Assembly (NCBI RefSeq): GCF_038007965.1
Contig: NZ_JBBOYD010000001.1
Location: 2,582,501 to 2,646,500 of the forward strand
Direction: 5' to 3'
Length of the DNA stretch: 64,000 bases
Source: Niallia sp. FSL W8-0635
GTDB lineage: Bacteria; Bacillota; Bacilli; Bacillales; Cytobacillaceae
The notes beneath the pieces were generated by a model. The model was not told the DNA's origin, searched no databases, and saw only the letters and a program-made list of their open reading frames with translations. Shown piece after piece: positions 16,536 to 25,629 of this stretch (the first letter of the stretch is position 1; each line of letters opens with the position of its first letter). The translations under genes were made by a program, and so were the position numbers.

Positions 16536-17471
16536 ATGCAGCATCATTTATCTTTAAAGCAGGAAAACTTGCATGGTTCCTTTAGCAATAACTATAAACC
16601 AATATTAACAGTGGAATCAGGCGACTCGATTACGCTAAAGACACTGGATATTGAATGGGGCTATTCAGCCTCTAAAGAGGAAGATTATCGTAAATACTCC
16701 TCACGAGAACAAGAAGAAAAACCACAGCATCCGATGATTGGTCCTATTGCTGTTAAAGGTGCTAAGCCTGGAATGGTTTTAGAAGTAAAACTTAATGATA
16801 TTGTTCCAGGTTGGTATGGACGTAATTGGGCCGGCGGAATGGCGAATTGGCAAAATAATGCGATTGGAATCTCTCATACTGACAGAATTCAATTAGATTG
16901 GGAATTAGATACGGAGAAAATGATTGGCTCAACCTCCATTCATTCCCGACCATTTCATATTGCCTTGCAGCCGTTTATGGGTGTTCTTGGCGTTGCTCCA
17001 AAAGAAGCAGGTGTCCATTCTACCTCTCCACCAAGATATTGTGGTGGTAATATTGATTGTAAGGAAATCGTAAAAGGCAGCAGTTTATTTTTACCAATCT
17101 CTGTTGAAAATGCTCTTTTCTCCATTGGAGACGGCCACGCACTCCAAGGAGACGGAGAAATCTCAGGTACAGCAATTGAATGTCCAATGGAGCATGTAGA
17201 CATTACATTAATTGTAAGAAAAGATATGGATTTAACGTATCCTAGAGCGAAAACGCCAAATGGCTGGATTACATTTGGGTTCGATGAAGATTTAAATAAG
17301 GCAACAGAAATTGCCTTATCAGATATGATCTCTTTAATGGAGCAATTCTATTCTATTTCACGAACAGAAGCAACTGCTTTAGCCAGTGTTTCTGTTGATT
17401 TACATATTACGCAAATTGTTAATGGAGTAAAAGGTGTTCATGCCATTTTGCCACATGGCGTTATCCGTTAA
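16536..17471 (+). CDS. acetamidase/formamidase family protein
   Basis: 311 residues of the FmdA/AmdA family: HPMIGPIAVKGAKPGMVLEV, the HIALQPFMGVLGVAP block and GGNIDCKEIVKGSSLFLPI followed by GDGHALQGDGE, which carries metal/active-site residues. Members hydrolyse formamide or acetamide to ammonia and the acid; cytosolic. ATG 16536 after AGGAGGAGAAAA. A small 39-codon gene follows 15 bases later with its own strong ribosome binding site, and the unit ends at the 17625 terminator. Confidence 0.88.
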   Translation: MQHHLSLKQENLHGSFSNNYKPILTVESGDSITLKTLDIEWGYSASKEEDYRKYSSREQEEKPQHPMIGPIAVKGAKPGMVLEVKLNDIVPGWYGRNWAGGMANWQNNAIGISHTDRIQLDWELDTEKMIGSTSIHSRPFHIALQPFMGVLGVAPKEAGVHSTSPPRYCGGNIDCKEIVKGSSLFLPISVENALFSIGDGHALQGDGEISGTAIECPMEHVDITLIVRKDMDLTYPRAKTPNGWITFGFDEDLNKATEIALSDMISLMEQFYSISRTEATALASVSVDLHITQIVNGVKGVHAILPHGVIR

Positions 17472-17486
17472 TTAGGAGGATTTACT

Positions 17487-17606
17487 TTGAGAAAAAAAGA
17501 TAAAAAAGACTCCTTTGCTTGGAATCTATTAGAAGTATTACTCGATTTCATTGAAATCTTCTATGGCTTTTTCCGATTTTTATTTCGCTCATTTTTGAAA
17601 CTCTAA
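17487..17606 (+). CDS. 39-residue amphipathic small protein
   Basis: Starts at TTG 17487 behind TTAGGAGGA. The peptide begins MRKKDKKDSFAWNLLEVLLD and ends FRFLFRSFLKL: a basic head, then an amphipathic/hydrophobic helix rich in phenylalanine. Likely a peripheral membrane peptide co-transcribed with the formamidase gene. Family not recognised. The 15-base gap, ribosome binding site and following terminator support a real gene. Confidence 0.55.
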   Translation: MRKKDKKDSFAWNLLEVLLDFIEIFYGFFRFLFRSFLKL

Positions 17607-17624
17607 TTAAATATGTATGACAAG

Positions 17625-17662
17625 GAGAGAGGAGGAAATATTAGATTAGTTCCTCCTCTCTC
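17625..17662. terminator. bidirectional intrinsic terminator
   Basis: GAGAGAGGAGGAA pairs perfectly over 13 bases with TTCCTCCTCTCTC around a 12-base loop, between the 39-codon gene and the convergent rtcB gene. Confidence 0.88.
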
Positions 17663-17703
17663 TGCTTTTAGCCCACTATACTTAGAACCTTTGCATTCCC
17701 TTG

Positions 17704-18891
17704 TTAATTTGCCTTAAAATTATACAATGGCTTAATAATTTCTGCGATATCAATTGTATCTGCTGTGTGCTTAATAATTTCTTCCATCGGTTTATAAGCA
17801 AATGGACTTTCATCTAATGTACTATTCTTTACTGAAGTGCTCCAAACATCTTTCATCGATGTTTCAAAATCCTTTAAACTAACTGTTTTTCTCGCTTTCG
17901 TTCTCGACATCAATCTTCCTGCTCCATGTGGGGCGGATTGATTCCAGTCATCGTTGCCTTTCCCAAATGCAATAATGCTGCCATCTCTCATATTTAATGG
18001 AATGATTACTCTTTCTCCTTTTCTAGCAGAGATTGCACCTTTTCTTAATATCATATTTTCCATATCAATATAATTGTGAATAGTAGTAAATTGATCTAAA
18101 ATAACCCAGTTCATCTTTGTAACTATGACATCAATCATTGCAAGACGGTTTAAATAAGCATACTTTTGAGCAATTTTCATATCGTGCATATAGTCTTTAA
18201 ATCCTTGAGATTCTAAATAAGCAAGCTCTTTGTTTATTTTCGGTAGTTTCATACTATTTATACTTGATTGGATTTCAGCATGTCTTCCCTCTTCTTTCAA
18301 TTTAGCAATAAGTTCTTTTTTCATCCCATCAACATTTAATAAATTATCATAAGCAAGTGTCTGGTAATATTCTGCAACTTGTGCCCCTAGGTTACGGCTG
18401 CCGCTATGTATAACAATATACACATTTCCATCAGTTGATTGATTCAACTCAATAAAATGATTTCCGCCACCTAAGGTTCCAATACTTTGTTCTGCCCTTT
18501 TTCTATTTATTGGTGCTTTCACTTCATCCAAATCTATCTCTTCATTATACGGATGTGCTTTATCACGAATAGAGAAACCGCTTGGAATGTATTTGCGAAC
18601 AGCGGCATCTAATGCGTCATAATTGATTTCTTTATCCCCAGTATTCACTTTCGCCACCGCCATGCCACACCCAATATCGACCCCTACTAAATTTGGAACA
18701 ATTTTATCATGGATAGTCATTGTTGTCCCAATTGTACAGCCAACGCCTGCATGGGTATCTGGCATAATGCGGATTTTGCTTTTTTGTGCAAATTCCTGAT
18801 CACACAATTCTTTAATTTGTGCTTCAGCCATTTCTTCTAATTGATCAGTAAACACCTTAGCAGTATTGTATTTTCCTGTTAATTCAATCAT
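17704..18891 (-). CDS. rtcB: RtcB family RNA ligase
   Basis: 395 residues with the RtcB metal-site motifs VGVDIGCGMAV (metal cysteine), GTLGGGNHFIEL, VIHSGSRNLGAQVA and the guanylylated-histidine segment SAPHGAGRLMSRTKA. RtcB joins 2',3'-cyclic phosphate or 3'-phosphate RNA ends to 5'-OH ends using GTP and Mn2+. The protein is shorter than the E. coli/Pyrococcus forms (about 400-480) but matches the short Bacillus type. ATG 18891 preceded by GGAAGTGACCAA. No archease or RtcA gene is adjacent. Confidence 0.9.
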   Translation of the reverse strand: MIELTGKYNTAKVFTDQLEEMAEAQIKELCDQEFAQKSKIRIMPDTHAGVGCTIGTTMTIHDKIVPNLVGVDIGCGMAVAKVNTGDKEINYDALDAAVRKYIPSGFSIRDKAHPYNEEIDLDEVKAPINRKRAEQSIGTLGGGNHFIELNQSTDGNVYIVIHSGSRNLGAQVAEYYQTLAYDNLLNVDGMKKELIAKLKEEGRHAEIQSSINSMKLPKINKELAYLESQGFKDYMHDMKIAQKYAYLNRLAMIDVIVTKMNWVILDQFTTIHNYIDMENMILRKGAISARKGERVIIPLNMRDGSIIAFGKGNDDWNQSAPHGAGRLMSRTKARKTVSLKDFETSMKDVWSTSVKNSTLDESPFAYKPMEEIIKHTADTIDIAEIIKPLYNFKAN

Positions 18892-19015
18892 TTGGTCACT
18901 TCCTTTTCTGATTATCTTTTTTAACTTTCATTTATCCCCATATTTATTGACGTACCTCCTTAAACTGTTATACACTAAATATAACAGATATAAATTAGAT
19001 GAAAGGGGAAATAGA

Positions 19016-19789
19016 ATGAATTCTATCTATATAGGAGTATCTCTGCAAATATTCCTTACTGTCATAGTTCCTGTTCTTTTGATGGTATATTTACAAAGAA
19101 AAAAAATGATGTCATGGAGATCCTTACTTGTTGGTATTCTTATCTTTATTGTTTTTTCACAAATTTTAGAAAAAATCGTCCATTTCCTCGTTCTTGCTCC
19201 AACTGGGACTGAATTGAGATGGAGCACCAACCCGTATATCTTTGCTCTGTATGGAGGTCTTGCAGCTGGGGTATTTGAAGAAATGGGTCGTTTTTTTGCT
19301 TTCAAAGTATTCTTAAAAAATAATCATCATTATCATGATGGGCTTTCCTACGGATTAGGTCATGGAGGAATAGAAGCAATCCTTATAGGTGGAATGTCAG
19401 CACTTAATTCTCTACTTATCTCCGCAATGATTAAAACTGGGAACTTAGAAACTATACTTGGAGCTGCTGCTACACCTGAAGAAATTACTAGCATTAAGAA
19501 ACAATTTGAGGAAGCAAACGTTTGGCTTTTTGCCACAGGTGGATTAGAAAGAATTTTTGCTATTGCTCTACATCTCGCCCTTTCTATCCTCGTTCTATAT
19601 GCTATTAGAAAGAATAAATTCACTTATGTTCTTTACGCTATTCTCATCCATGCGGCTATTAATTTCTTGCCAGCTCTTTATCAAGCAGGCACTTTGACAA
19701 ATCTTCTTGTAATCGAGATATTCTTAGGATTTATTGCTATTCTGTCAATCGTATTCATTGTAAAAATGAAACCAAAATTTGAGAGATAG
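19016..19789 (+). CDS. yhfC: YhfC family intramembrane protease-like protein
   Basis: 257 residues with seven or so TM segments. The EEMGRFFAFKVFL and GLSYGLGHGGIEAILIGG motifs, together with AILIHAAINFLPAL, are those of the YhfC/DUF2324 group, related to the CPBP intramembrane metalloproteases. Start at ATG 19016 is supported by GAAAGGGGAAATAG; the frame is open upstream but that part overlaps the rtcB promoter region. Proteolytic activity is inferred from family motifs only. Confidence 0.8.
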   Translation: MNSIYIGVSLQIFLTVIVPVLLMVYLQRKKMMSWRSLLVGILIFIVFSQILEKIVHFLVLAPTGTELRWSTNPYIFALYGGLAAGVFEEMGRFFAFKVFLKNNHHYHDGLSYGLGHGGIEAILIGGMSALNSLLISAMIKTGNLETILGAAATPEEITSIKKQFEEANVWLFATGGLERIFAIALHLALSILVLYAIRKNKFTYVLYAILIHAAINFLPALYQAGTLTNLLVIEIFLGFIAILSIVFIVKMKPKFER

Positions 19790-19797
19790 ATTTTATC

Positions 19798-19829
19798 GCT
19801 CTCCTTTTTTATAGGAGAGCATTTTATTT
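19798..19829 (+). terminator. intrinsic terminator of yhfC
   Basis: GCTCTCC and GGAGAGC with a nine-base loop, followed by ATTTTATTT. It overlaps the stop codon of the convergent gene by two bases. Confidence 0.85.
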
Positions 19830-20571
19830 ACCACTGTTCCCCATCCCATTCATCCAGAATAGATACATGTTCCGTTTTCGCACCCGAATTAAAGGAACTG
19901 ATATTTTCATAGTAGTTATATGGATCTACATAATTATTTTCCTTATCATAACCTTTAACGCCATAATGCAGTGCTTCTTCATTATTAAACGAAAATAAAT
20001 CTTCTTCCTGTTCCTCAACCTTTATCTGTGTTGCCTTCCATATCCTCTGCCATTCATCAGAAACTTTGTATATTCCATATGGCTTAGCGCCCAAAGAAAC
20101 ATTGTTCTCTATTTGGATTGCTGGTTCATAAAATTCACCACCCCATCCACTTCTAAAATTTCGATGTTTAATCATATAGAATGTCAGATAATCAATATTA
20201 TATTTTGTTTCAAGATTCCATAAAAAATAAGAATCAGACTGACTCCCTCCATTAATTTTCCATAGGAGAGGTTCCCCTGAAGATGTTACATAGGTTACTT
20301 CCCATTTATTATCCACCCATTCTAATAAACTATAACCATATTGATTATCACTAGAAAGATGAGGTATGAAAACATGCTTTTCATCTAGAGCAATCTGTTC
20401 GAAAATAGTATTTACGTTTACTTCTCCAGTATCTAAAATCATTTTCTTTAAGTTATTTTCATTTGGGAGAGAAGAAGGTGTGCTTTGATTTTCATTTAAT
20501 GGAAGAAAAATAAATAAACATATAGTAATCATTGCTACAACCAGTAAACTCCATAGCCATTTATACTTCAT
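19828..20571 (-). CDS. hypothetical membrane-anchored extracytoplasmic protein (247 aa)
   Basis: Not recognised. One N-terminal TM anchor (residues about 6-26: LWSLLVVAMITICLFIFLPL) and an acidic, aromatic-rich exported domain. The NNEEALHYGVKGYDKENNYV region has no recognised motif. It begins directly at the stop codon of the upstream membrane gene (TAG followed by ATG), so the pair is one operon; the products probably work together at the membrane. Confidence 0.6.
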   Translation of the reverse strand: MKYKWLWSLLVVAMITICLFIFLPLNENQSTPSSLPNENNLKKMILDTGEVNVNTIFEQIALDEKHVFIPHLSSDNQYGYSLLEWVDNKWEVTYVTSSGEPLLWKINGGSQSDSYFLWNLETKYNIDYLTFYMIKHRNFRSGWGGEFYEPAIQIENNVSLGAKPYGIYKVSDEWQRIWKATQIKVEEQEEDLFSFNNEEALHYGVKGYDKENNYVDPYNYYENISSFNSGAKTEHVSILDEWDGEQW

Positions 20572-21327
20572 CTAGTCTTTCCTCCCTTTTAAAATAGAAT
20601 CAGTGGATCGAAAATAGTACTGCCCCTTTTCTGTCGAAATAAGCATGCCTTTTCCATCGGATTCAATATAAATAGTAGATTCATAGCCACTCCCCCACTT
20701 TGGACTTGCTCCCAAAAGAATATAGGGAAAACGTTCAGTTGTCTGAAATGGCATCTGTTCTTCCTCTTCCAATACTTCCTCATCTATTTCCGGGAATGAT
20801 TCATCATACCAAAGTCTCGAGTCCATTTTCCTTAATTCCCATGAAGATAGACTTTCTATAAACACCTCATTATTAAGCTCTGCTTGTTTCCCAGAAGGAT
20901 GAATTAATAGAATGCCAGGATCATCAAATTCAGCTAAAAAAGTTTCTACTTTATCTGGTGGATACAAAATATTCTGTAATGGAGAAATAAGCAAAGTAGT
21001 AATAAGAAAAACATAATTCCAAAAGAATCCCAGCCACGCATATGGTCGATAAACCTTCCATCTTTCTTTCTTCTTTCCAAAAACCAATATAAGTATCCAT
21101 ACACCAAGTGGCAAAATCGCTATTTTCAATGGTGTATCACTAGCACCAATCGGAAACTGAAAGTTAAAACAAAATAAACCTACGTAAACAACAATTGCCA
21201 TTTTCCATATAACAGGTTTTTCCGTTTGTCTTCTATATATATAACACACAGCACCGATAAGTATCCCCCAACCTATAATGCTCATCATACTTGTACTTAA
21301 ATGATTCGCTATCCAAAAATCAAACAT
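20572..21327 (-). CDS. hypothetical multi-pass membrane protein (251 aa)
   Basis: Not recognised. Four to five hydrophobic segments in the first 125 residues, then a soluble C-terminal domain with an acidic patch (DEEVLEEEEQMP). First gene of a two-gene minus-strand unit; the next gene starts at the base after its stop. ATG 21327 has a weak GGAGATTATAT ribosome binding site. Confidence 0.6.
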   Translation of the reverse strand: MFDFWIANHLSTSMMSIIGWGILIGAVCYIYRRQTEKPVIWKMAIVVYVGLFCFNFQFPIGASDTPLKIAILPLGVWILILVFGKKKERWKVYRPYAWLGFFWNYVFLITTLLISPLQNILYPPDKVETFLAEFDDPGILLIHPSGKQAELNNEVFIESLSSWELRKMDSRLWYDESFPEIDEEVLEEEEQMPFQTTERFPYILLGASPKWGSGYESTIYIESDGKGMLISTEKGQYYFRSTDSILKGRKD

Positions 21328-21540
21328 ATATAATCTCCAATCTTTACAAGCTTAAGATATTATCCTTATTTTAGCATGTTTGCCAAATAACAACATCAAT
21401 TATAAAGAAATCAGGAATGATATTTACCTTAAAAAATAGAATTATAATAGAAGAATCCATGTCCCTATGATAAGATACGGATAGGCAAGAATCGAAAATC
21501 TAAATCAATAGTTGCGATCATCATTTAAGGAGTGCAATAA

Positions 21541-22155
21541 ATGGAAAATTGGATTATGGAAACAATGGAAAATTTCGGATACATCGGTATTCTTTTATTA
21601 ATTATGCTCGAAAATATCTTTCCACCGATTCCATCTGAAGTAATATTAACCTTCGGCGGTGCGATGACCGCAAAAACAGAGATGACAATAATAGGTGTAG
21701 TCATCGTTTCTACAATTGGATCCGTTCTAGGAGCCATCATTCTTTATTTCATTGGCTCCCTATTAGAAATCAAGAAATTAGAAAAAATAGTTGATAAATG
21801 GGGACGATTCCTCCGATTGAAAAGAGAAGATTTATTTAAGGCGGATCGTTGGTTTGAAAAGTACGGTTATTGGACGGTTTTCTTCTGCCGCTTTATTCCG
21901 CTTATTCGAAGCTTAATTTCTCTTCCGGCTGGTATGGCAAAAATGAATTTTGGAATCTTTTTATTTTTAACAACACTTGGTACTTTCGTATGGAACTTTG
22001 TGCTTATTCGAATTGGGGCAGCAGTAGGCGACTCCTGGGAAGATATCGTTCACTATATGGACATGTATTCTAATGTTGCATATACACTTATCGCTATCAT
22101 TGGAATTACCTTTATCTGTAGATATATTTATAAACGAATGATAAAACAAGATTAA
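21541..22155 (+). CDS. DedA family membrane protein (VTT domain)
   Basis: 204 residues with the DedA signature: ENIFPPIPSEVILTFGGAMT near the N-terminus and FFCRFIPLIRSLISLPAGMAKM (the FxRxxPxxRxxxxxxAG motif) at about residues 117-138, plus five TM or re-entrant segments. DedA proteins of Bacilli include phospholipid scramblase-type and undecaprenyl-phosphate flippase-type members; this one cannot be assigned. ATG 21541 after TTAAGGAGTGCAATAA. Single-gene unit. Confidence 0.88.
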   Translation: MENWIMETMENFGYIGILLLIMLENIFPPIPSEVILTFGGAMTAKTEMTIIGVVIVSTIGSVLGAIILYFIGSLLEIKKLEKIVDKWGRFLRLKREDLFKADRWFEKYGYWTVFFCRFIPLIRSLISLPAGMAKMNFGIFLFLTTLGTFVWNFVLIRIGAAVGDSWEDIVHYMDMYSNVAYTLIAIIGITFICRYIYKRMIKQD

Positions 22156-22170
22156 TTAATACTACTGTTC

Positions 22171-22205
22171 ATCTCATGGACTCTTGCCATGAGATGTTTT
22201 TCTTT
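22171..22205 (+). terminator. intrinsic terminator of the DedA gene
   Basis: ATCTCATGG and CCATGAGAT form a nine-base stem followed by GTTTTTCTTT. Confidence 0.9.
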
Positions 22206-22229
22206 AGCTTTCAAAAAAATATAGTCATC

Positions 22230-22409
22230 CTATTTTTTTCGAATTCGATGAAAAGAAAAGAATAATATTCCAATTATTATTATCACAAAAAGGAAACTTA
22301 TTCTCATTGGATAAATCAAGATAATTCTTGCATGCTTTATAAAATCAATTAAAAAGTAAACAAATATTCCGAGAAAAAAAATCTTTACTAGTAAACTTTT
22401 ATTCTTCAT
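22230..22409 (-). CDS. small membrane protein (59 aa), two TM segments
   Basis: Hydrophobic protein with TM segments about residues 8-25 and 36-55 and a basic C-terminus (SFHRIRKK). ATG 22409 is chosen since GGGGG lies six bases upstream; a GTG at 22421 is in frame. Not recognised. Stand-alone between the DedA terminator and an empty stretch. Confidence 0.45.
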   Translation of the reverse strand: MKNKSLLVKIFFLGIFVYFLIDFIKHARIILIYPMRISFLFVIIIIGILFFSFHRIRKK

Positions 22410-22601
22410 TTCAGCCCCCACATCTCTGTAAAGTCTTTTCCATATACCATCCTATGAAGCATACAGATTATTTAGTTATGTATTATTAAAAAGGATTTTA
22501 AATAGACTTACTAAAAGGAAATCATAAAGAAGACCGCATTTTCATTTTCACTAGTAATCAACTGCAACTAATTTAAGCTTCTTATTTAAACAGGAATGTA
22601 G

Positions 22602-22641
22602 AAAAAACAGAGCCTGCCTTATCCTTTTTCGCAAGACAGAC
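22602..22641 (-). terminator. intrinsic terminator of the minus-strand DUF4183 gene
   Basis: Minus strand GTCTGTCTT pairs with AAGGCAGGC (two G-T pairs) and runs into TTTTTT. Confidence 0.85.
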
Positions 22642-22648
22642 CTACTAT

Positions 22649-22984
22649 TTAAACAATGAACATTTGTAATACAACTGTCGCTCCACAAATAGGAACATCT
22701 TCTGTATTTAGGCAAATCATTCCCTTTTTCACTTCATAATTTTCCTTTGGTTGCAAGACCGCATTAATAAATAAGTTCATATAGGATACCTTTGAAGGGT
22801 CAAGAATTTTTTGTTTTCCTAATTCTTTTACACCATCATCCTCTGTAAAGATTTTCTTACTCCCATCTGCGATAGCGAAATATTCCATAACCATTATTTT
22901 CTTCGGTATGTGGACATAAACCTCTGTACAAGGTACATTGGGAAGCATCAAATAAGGCTTTGGCAATCGTTGTTTTTTTTTCAT
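22649..22984 (-). CDS. DUF4183 protein
   Basis: About 111 residues from ATG 22984 (MKKKQRLPKPYLMLP), chosen because GGTGGGGG precedes it. The body EYFAIADGSKKIFTEDDGVK and ILDPSKVSYMNLFINAVLQP followed by NYEV is the DUF4183 pattern. In Bacillaceae such proteins are found with exosporium and spore-surface collagen-like genes, so a spore-coat role is likely but unproved. It is divergent from another DUF4183 gene 142 bases away. Confidence 0.75.
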   Translation of the reverse strand: MKKKQRLPKPYLMLPNVPCTEVYVHIPKKIMVMEYFAIADGSKKIFTEDDGVKELGKQKILDPSKVSYMNLFINAVLQPKENYEVKKGMICLNTEDVPICGATVVLQMFIV

Positions 22985-23125
22985 TTCCCCCACCTTTTTT
23001 ATCATAATATTTATTTTATAAATAGTCTGTCAGATGGTGCACATATTGTGATTAATTCCAATATGCCTAGTCGTTTTCATTCTATTTTCATATCATGAAG
23101 TATAATGGAATAAGGTGGTGATACG

Positions 23126-23506
23126 ATGCCTTTACAAATAATGAAGCTTGCTGTTAGTGCATCACTTTCAATCGATACTGCTCCAACAGTTGATCGTTTT
23201 TTTTATATCGTTACAGAGCCAATAACTGGAGAAGGTACAATTACGATTCCAGCCGCTGATTTTATGACAGATACTGGTGCTGATGGTGCAACATTACCAG
23301 AGCTCACTGCTGATAACAGTTATTTAAATGTGTATGTAAATGGAGTACTTCAAATGGATGATCTTATTGCTTATACACCTGGAGGTACTGATGTTGGACA
23401 ATTAATTATTACCGTTCCTGGAGACTCTTCCGTTATTGCCGATACTCCTGTTGTACTAGAAATTACAAACTTTGCGCCAACCTCAGAAACAACCATTACA
23501 ACTTAA
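23126..23506 (+). CDS. DUF4183 protein (BclA-like C-terminal-type fold)
   Basis: 126 residues. The region DNSYLNVYVNGVLQMDDLIA resembles the DUF4183 core VSYxNLFINGVLQP, and the protein is threonine/alanine-rich with no signal peptide, typical of spore-surface proteins assembled from the mother cell. ATG 23126 after AAGGTGGTGATACG. Divergently transcribed from the other DUF4183 gene, with its own terminator. Sporulation-specific expression is inference; no sigma-K promoter could be defined with certainty. Confidence 0.75.
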   Translation: MPLQIMKLAVSASLSIDTAPTVDRFFYIVTEPITGEGTITIPAADFMTDTGADGATLPELTADNSYLNVYVNGVLQMDDLIAYTPGGTDVGQLIITVPGDSSVIADTPVVLEITNFAPTSETTITT

Positions 23507-23513
23507 GAATGCG

Positions 23514-23552
23514 ACAGGCAGAAAAACCATAAATTTCTCTGCCTGTTTTTTT
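23514..23552 (+). terminator. intrinsic terminator of the plus-strand DUF4183 gene
   Basis: ACAGGCA and TGCCTGT with flanking pairing around an AT-rich loop, followed by TTTTTTAC. Confidence 0.9.
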
Positions 23553-23681
23553 ACTTGTTCATAAAATATTTAAACTAAGTTATAGTCGCTATATAGAGCA
23601 ATTGAAAGAAGTTACTAGTTTCGCCGGTTCTCTTTTCAAAGCCTTATCACTATCAAAAAAGCTCCCTATTATGAATTTCCT

Positions 23682-24224
23682 TTAATCATTCGGATTAATA
23701 ATCGCCAAAATCTGATGGTCTTTCCACTGGCCATTTATTTTCACATTACTTTTTGCTATTCCTTCTTTATGAAAGCCTGCCTTTTCTAAAACTCGAATCG
23801 ATCCTATGTTATGTGGCATGACGCCTGCTTCTAAACGATGTAAATTCAGAGTGTTAAATGCATAATCAACTAATTGTTGCACAGCAATTGTCATATATCC
23901 CTTGCCATTTTGCTCTTTATCGAGTACATACCCTACGATTGCGTTATGAGCAGGTTCTCTTCTTACCATATACAGATTGACACTTCCAATTAAACTATCC
24001 GATTCCTTTAAAAAAATTCCGAAGTGATAATCGATATCTTTTTTCTCATTTTCTTTCCATGTTTTAATAAGCTCACGTTGAAAATCTAGCGTATAAAATG
24101 TTTCTTTCCTTGCAATCGAATATTTTTCAAAAAAATCTCGATTTCTTACCTCTAATTGCCAAAGTCCTTCTGCATCTCTTTCTTCAAATAATCTTATGTA
24201 TATTTGTTCCGTAGTTTGTACCAT
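23682..24224 (-). CDS. GNAT acetyltransferase (RimJ/RimL-like)
   Basis: 180 residues from ATG 24224 (MVQTTEQIYIRLFEERDAEG), chosen because GAGAGGAGAGAC precedes it; an in-frame ATG at 24293 has none. RimJ/RimL-type features: VGYVLDKEQNGKGYMTIAVQ (acetyl-CoA loop) and LHRLEAGVMPHNIGSIRVLE then KAGFHKEG. Probably acetylates a protein N-terminus or a small amine. Stand-alone. Confidence 0.85.
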   Translation of the reverse strand: MVQTTEQIYIRLFEERDAEGLWQLEVRNRDFFEKYSIARKETFYTLDFQRELIKTWKENEKKDIDYHFGIFLKESDSLIGSVNLYMVRREPAHNAIVGYVLDKEQNGKGYMTIAVQQLVDYAFNTLNLHRLEAGVMPHNIGSIRVLEKAGFHKEGIAKSNVKINGQWKDHQILAIINPND

Positions 24225-24372
24225 TTTGTCTCTCCTCTCTCTTATTAATTTTAACCACCTTACTCCGTTAAAAACAACAGATTTTTCTGACATTAATTAA
24301 TTCTTATTAACTCTTAGTTTTTTACTTACTTAATTTGGTCGCGTAAAATTTCGAATTTTATGAAATGAATTT

Positions 24373-25041
24373 CTACAGCTGCATCTCTATTTTTTCGAGC
24401 TGATTATTTTTCAGTCGAAAAACTCCATTTCCTTCTCGCCCGATTAACTTATTATTTAAAAAATACAATCCAGTTCCTTCGTCAATTCCAAAATTCAGGC
24501 TAGGTTGAAACAACGTGACTGCTTTTCTTAAATGGCTTTCTTCGATCCATTCGCTAAAATGAACTGCAATAACCGTATCTTTTAATAGACCTAGTCCAGC
24601 CTGATATTTAAAAACCTGATCGGCATTATCTTTAGCTGAAACGATACATTTGTCCATACAAATAAGGGAACCTGCTGAAAAACCGGCTATTGGTACTCCA
24701 TCTGAAAATTGTTCCTTAAGCACCTTTGAAATAGGAGTCTTAACTATGAACTCTGCATAAAGCTCTGTATTCCCGCCACCGATGATAATTCCCGAGCTAT
24801 TTCGAAGTATTCGGCTTGCCTCTTCTGCCGAAACAGTTGGTAAAGATATATAGTTAAATTCTCTTATCCCCTGTTCCATGAGTGTATTTGTATACTTAGG
24901 CATATACTCTTGCCAATTTGCTCTTTCTAAAATAAGAAGTGCTACTTTCCCACCATGTGTAGAAACCTGCTTTGCAAATTGCTTCGCCAATTTACTCGTA
25001 AATGGAGGACCACCACCAAATAAGAAAAGATGTCTATCCAA
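24373..25041 (-). CDS. peptidase S51 family (dipeptidase E/cyanophycinase-like)
   Basis: About 222 residues from TTG 25041 (MDRHLFLFGGGPPFTSKLAK). The nucleophile motif GFSAGSLICMDKC and IIIGGGNTELYAEFI match S51 serine peptidases, in which Ser-His-Glu acts on a class I glutaminase-like fold. TTG is favoured since GGGGGGATAATC lies just before it. It overlaps the 3' end of the histidine phosphatase gene by eight bases, so the two are translationally coupled. Confidence 0.8.
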   Translation of the reverse strand: MDRHLFLFGGGPPFTSKLAKQFAKQVSTHGGKVALLILERANWQEYMPKYTNTLMEQGIREFNYISLPTVSAEEASRILRNSSGIIIGGGNTELYAEFIVKTPISKVLKEQFSDGVPIAGFSAGSLICMDKCIVSAKDNADQVFKYQAGLGLLKDTVIAVHFSEWIEESHLRKAVTLFQPSLNFGIDEGTGLYFLNNKLIGREGNGVFRLKNNQLEKIEMQL

Positions 25042-25606
25042 GATTATCCCCCCATAATCTATGCACTTCCTGTAGTTGATTACCACTAAAGGTTAGTTTG
25101 TAGATATCAGGCATATCTAAATTTTTCCAAAATCGAAAATCATATTCTTTAGAAAAGTAGTTCATCATTAAGACCATGATATTTCCATGGGTACCAATAA
25201 CAATGTTTTTGTTTTTATATTGTTTTAATAAATAGAAGAGTGCGCGTATTCCTCTTTTTTGGGCAACGATGTTCGATTCCCCTCCGTCCCATGCAAAAGA
25301 TTCATCTTTCCACACCTTTTTGATTGCTGTATCGAAATCACGCACTTCCCCCGATGATAATACTCGTTCTTTAAGCTCTTCAATAACTTCGATTTCCACT
25401 TGAAAATATGCAGCAATGCCTTCAACAGTCTGAATAGCTCTCTTATAGGGGCTTGATACAACAATATCGACTGTTTCTGTTTCCATTTTCAGGGCTACTC
25501 TCTTTGCATCTGCAAAACCTTTCTCTGATAAAGACCTGCCTATTTCATCTGTAGAATACACCGAATGAGCATGCCTTACAAAATATATCGTTGTTAAAGA
25601 CTCCAT
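25034..25606 (-). CDS. histidine phosphatase family protein
   Basis: 190 residues with the catalytic FVRHAHSVYS motif, ISEK/LSEKGFADAKRVA, VSSPYKRAIQT and a second catalytic histidine in IVIGTHGNIMVLMM. Branch-1 histidine phosphatase; substrate unknown. Acidic residue in KERVL fits the family. ATG 25606 after TAGGAGAAAAA. First gene of a coupled pair with the S51 peptidase. It is the intact relative of the decayed gene at 9644-9881. Confidence 0.88.
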   Translation of the reverse strand: MESLTTIYFVRHAHSVYSTDEIGRSLSEKGFADAKRVALKMETETVDIVVSSPYKRAIQTVEGIAAYFQVEIEVIEELKERVLSSGEVRDFDTAIKKVWKDESFAWDGGESNIVAQKRGIRALFYLLKQYKNKNIVIGTHGNIMVLMMNYFSKEYDFRFWKNLDMPDIYKLTFSGNQLQEVHRLWGDNLG

Positions 25607-25629
25607 TTTTTTCTCCTAATCTAGTTTCA

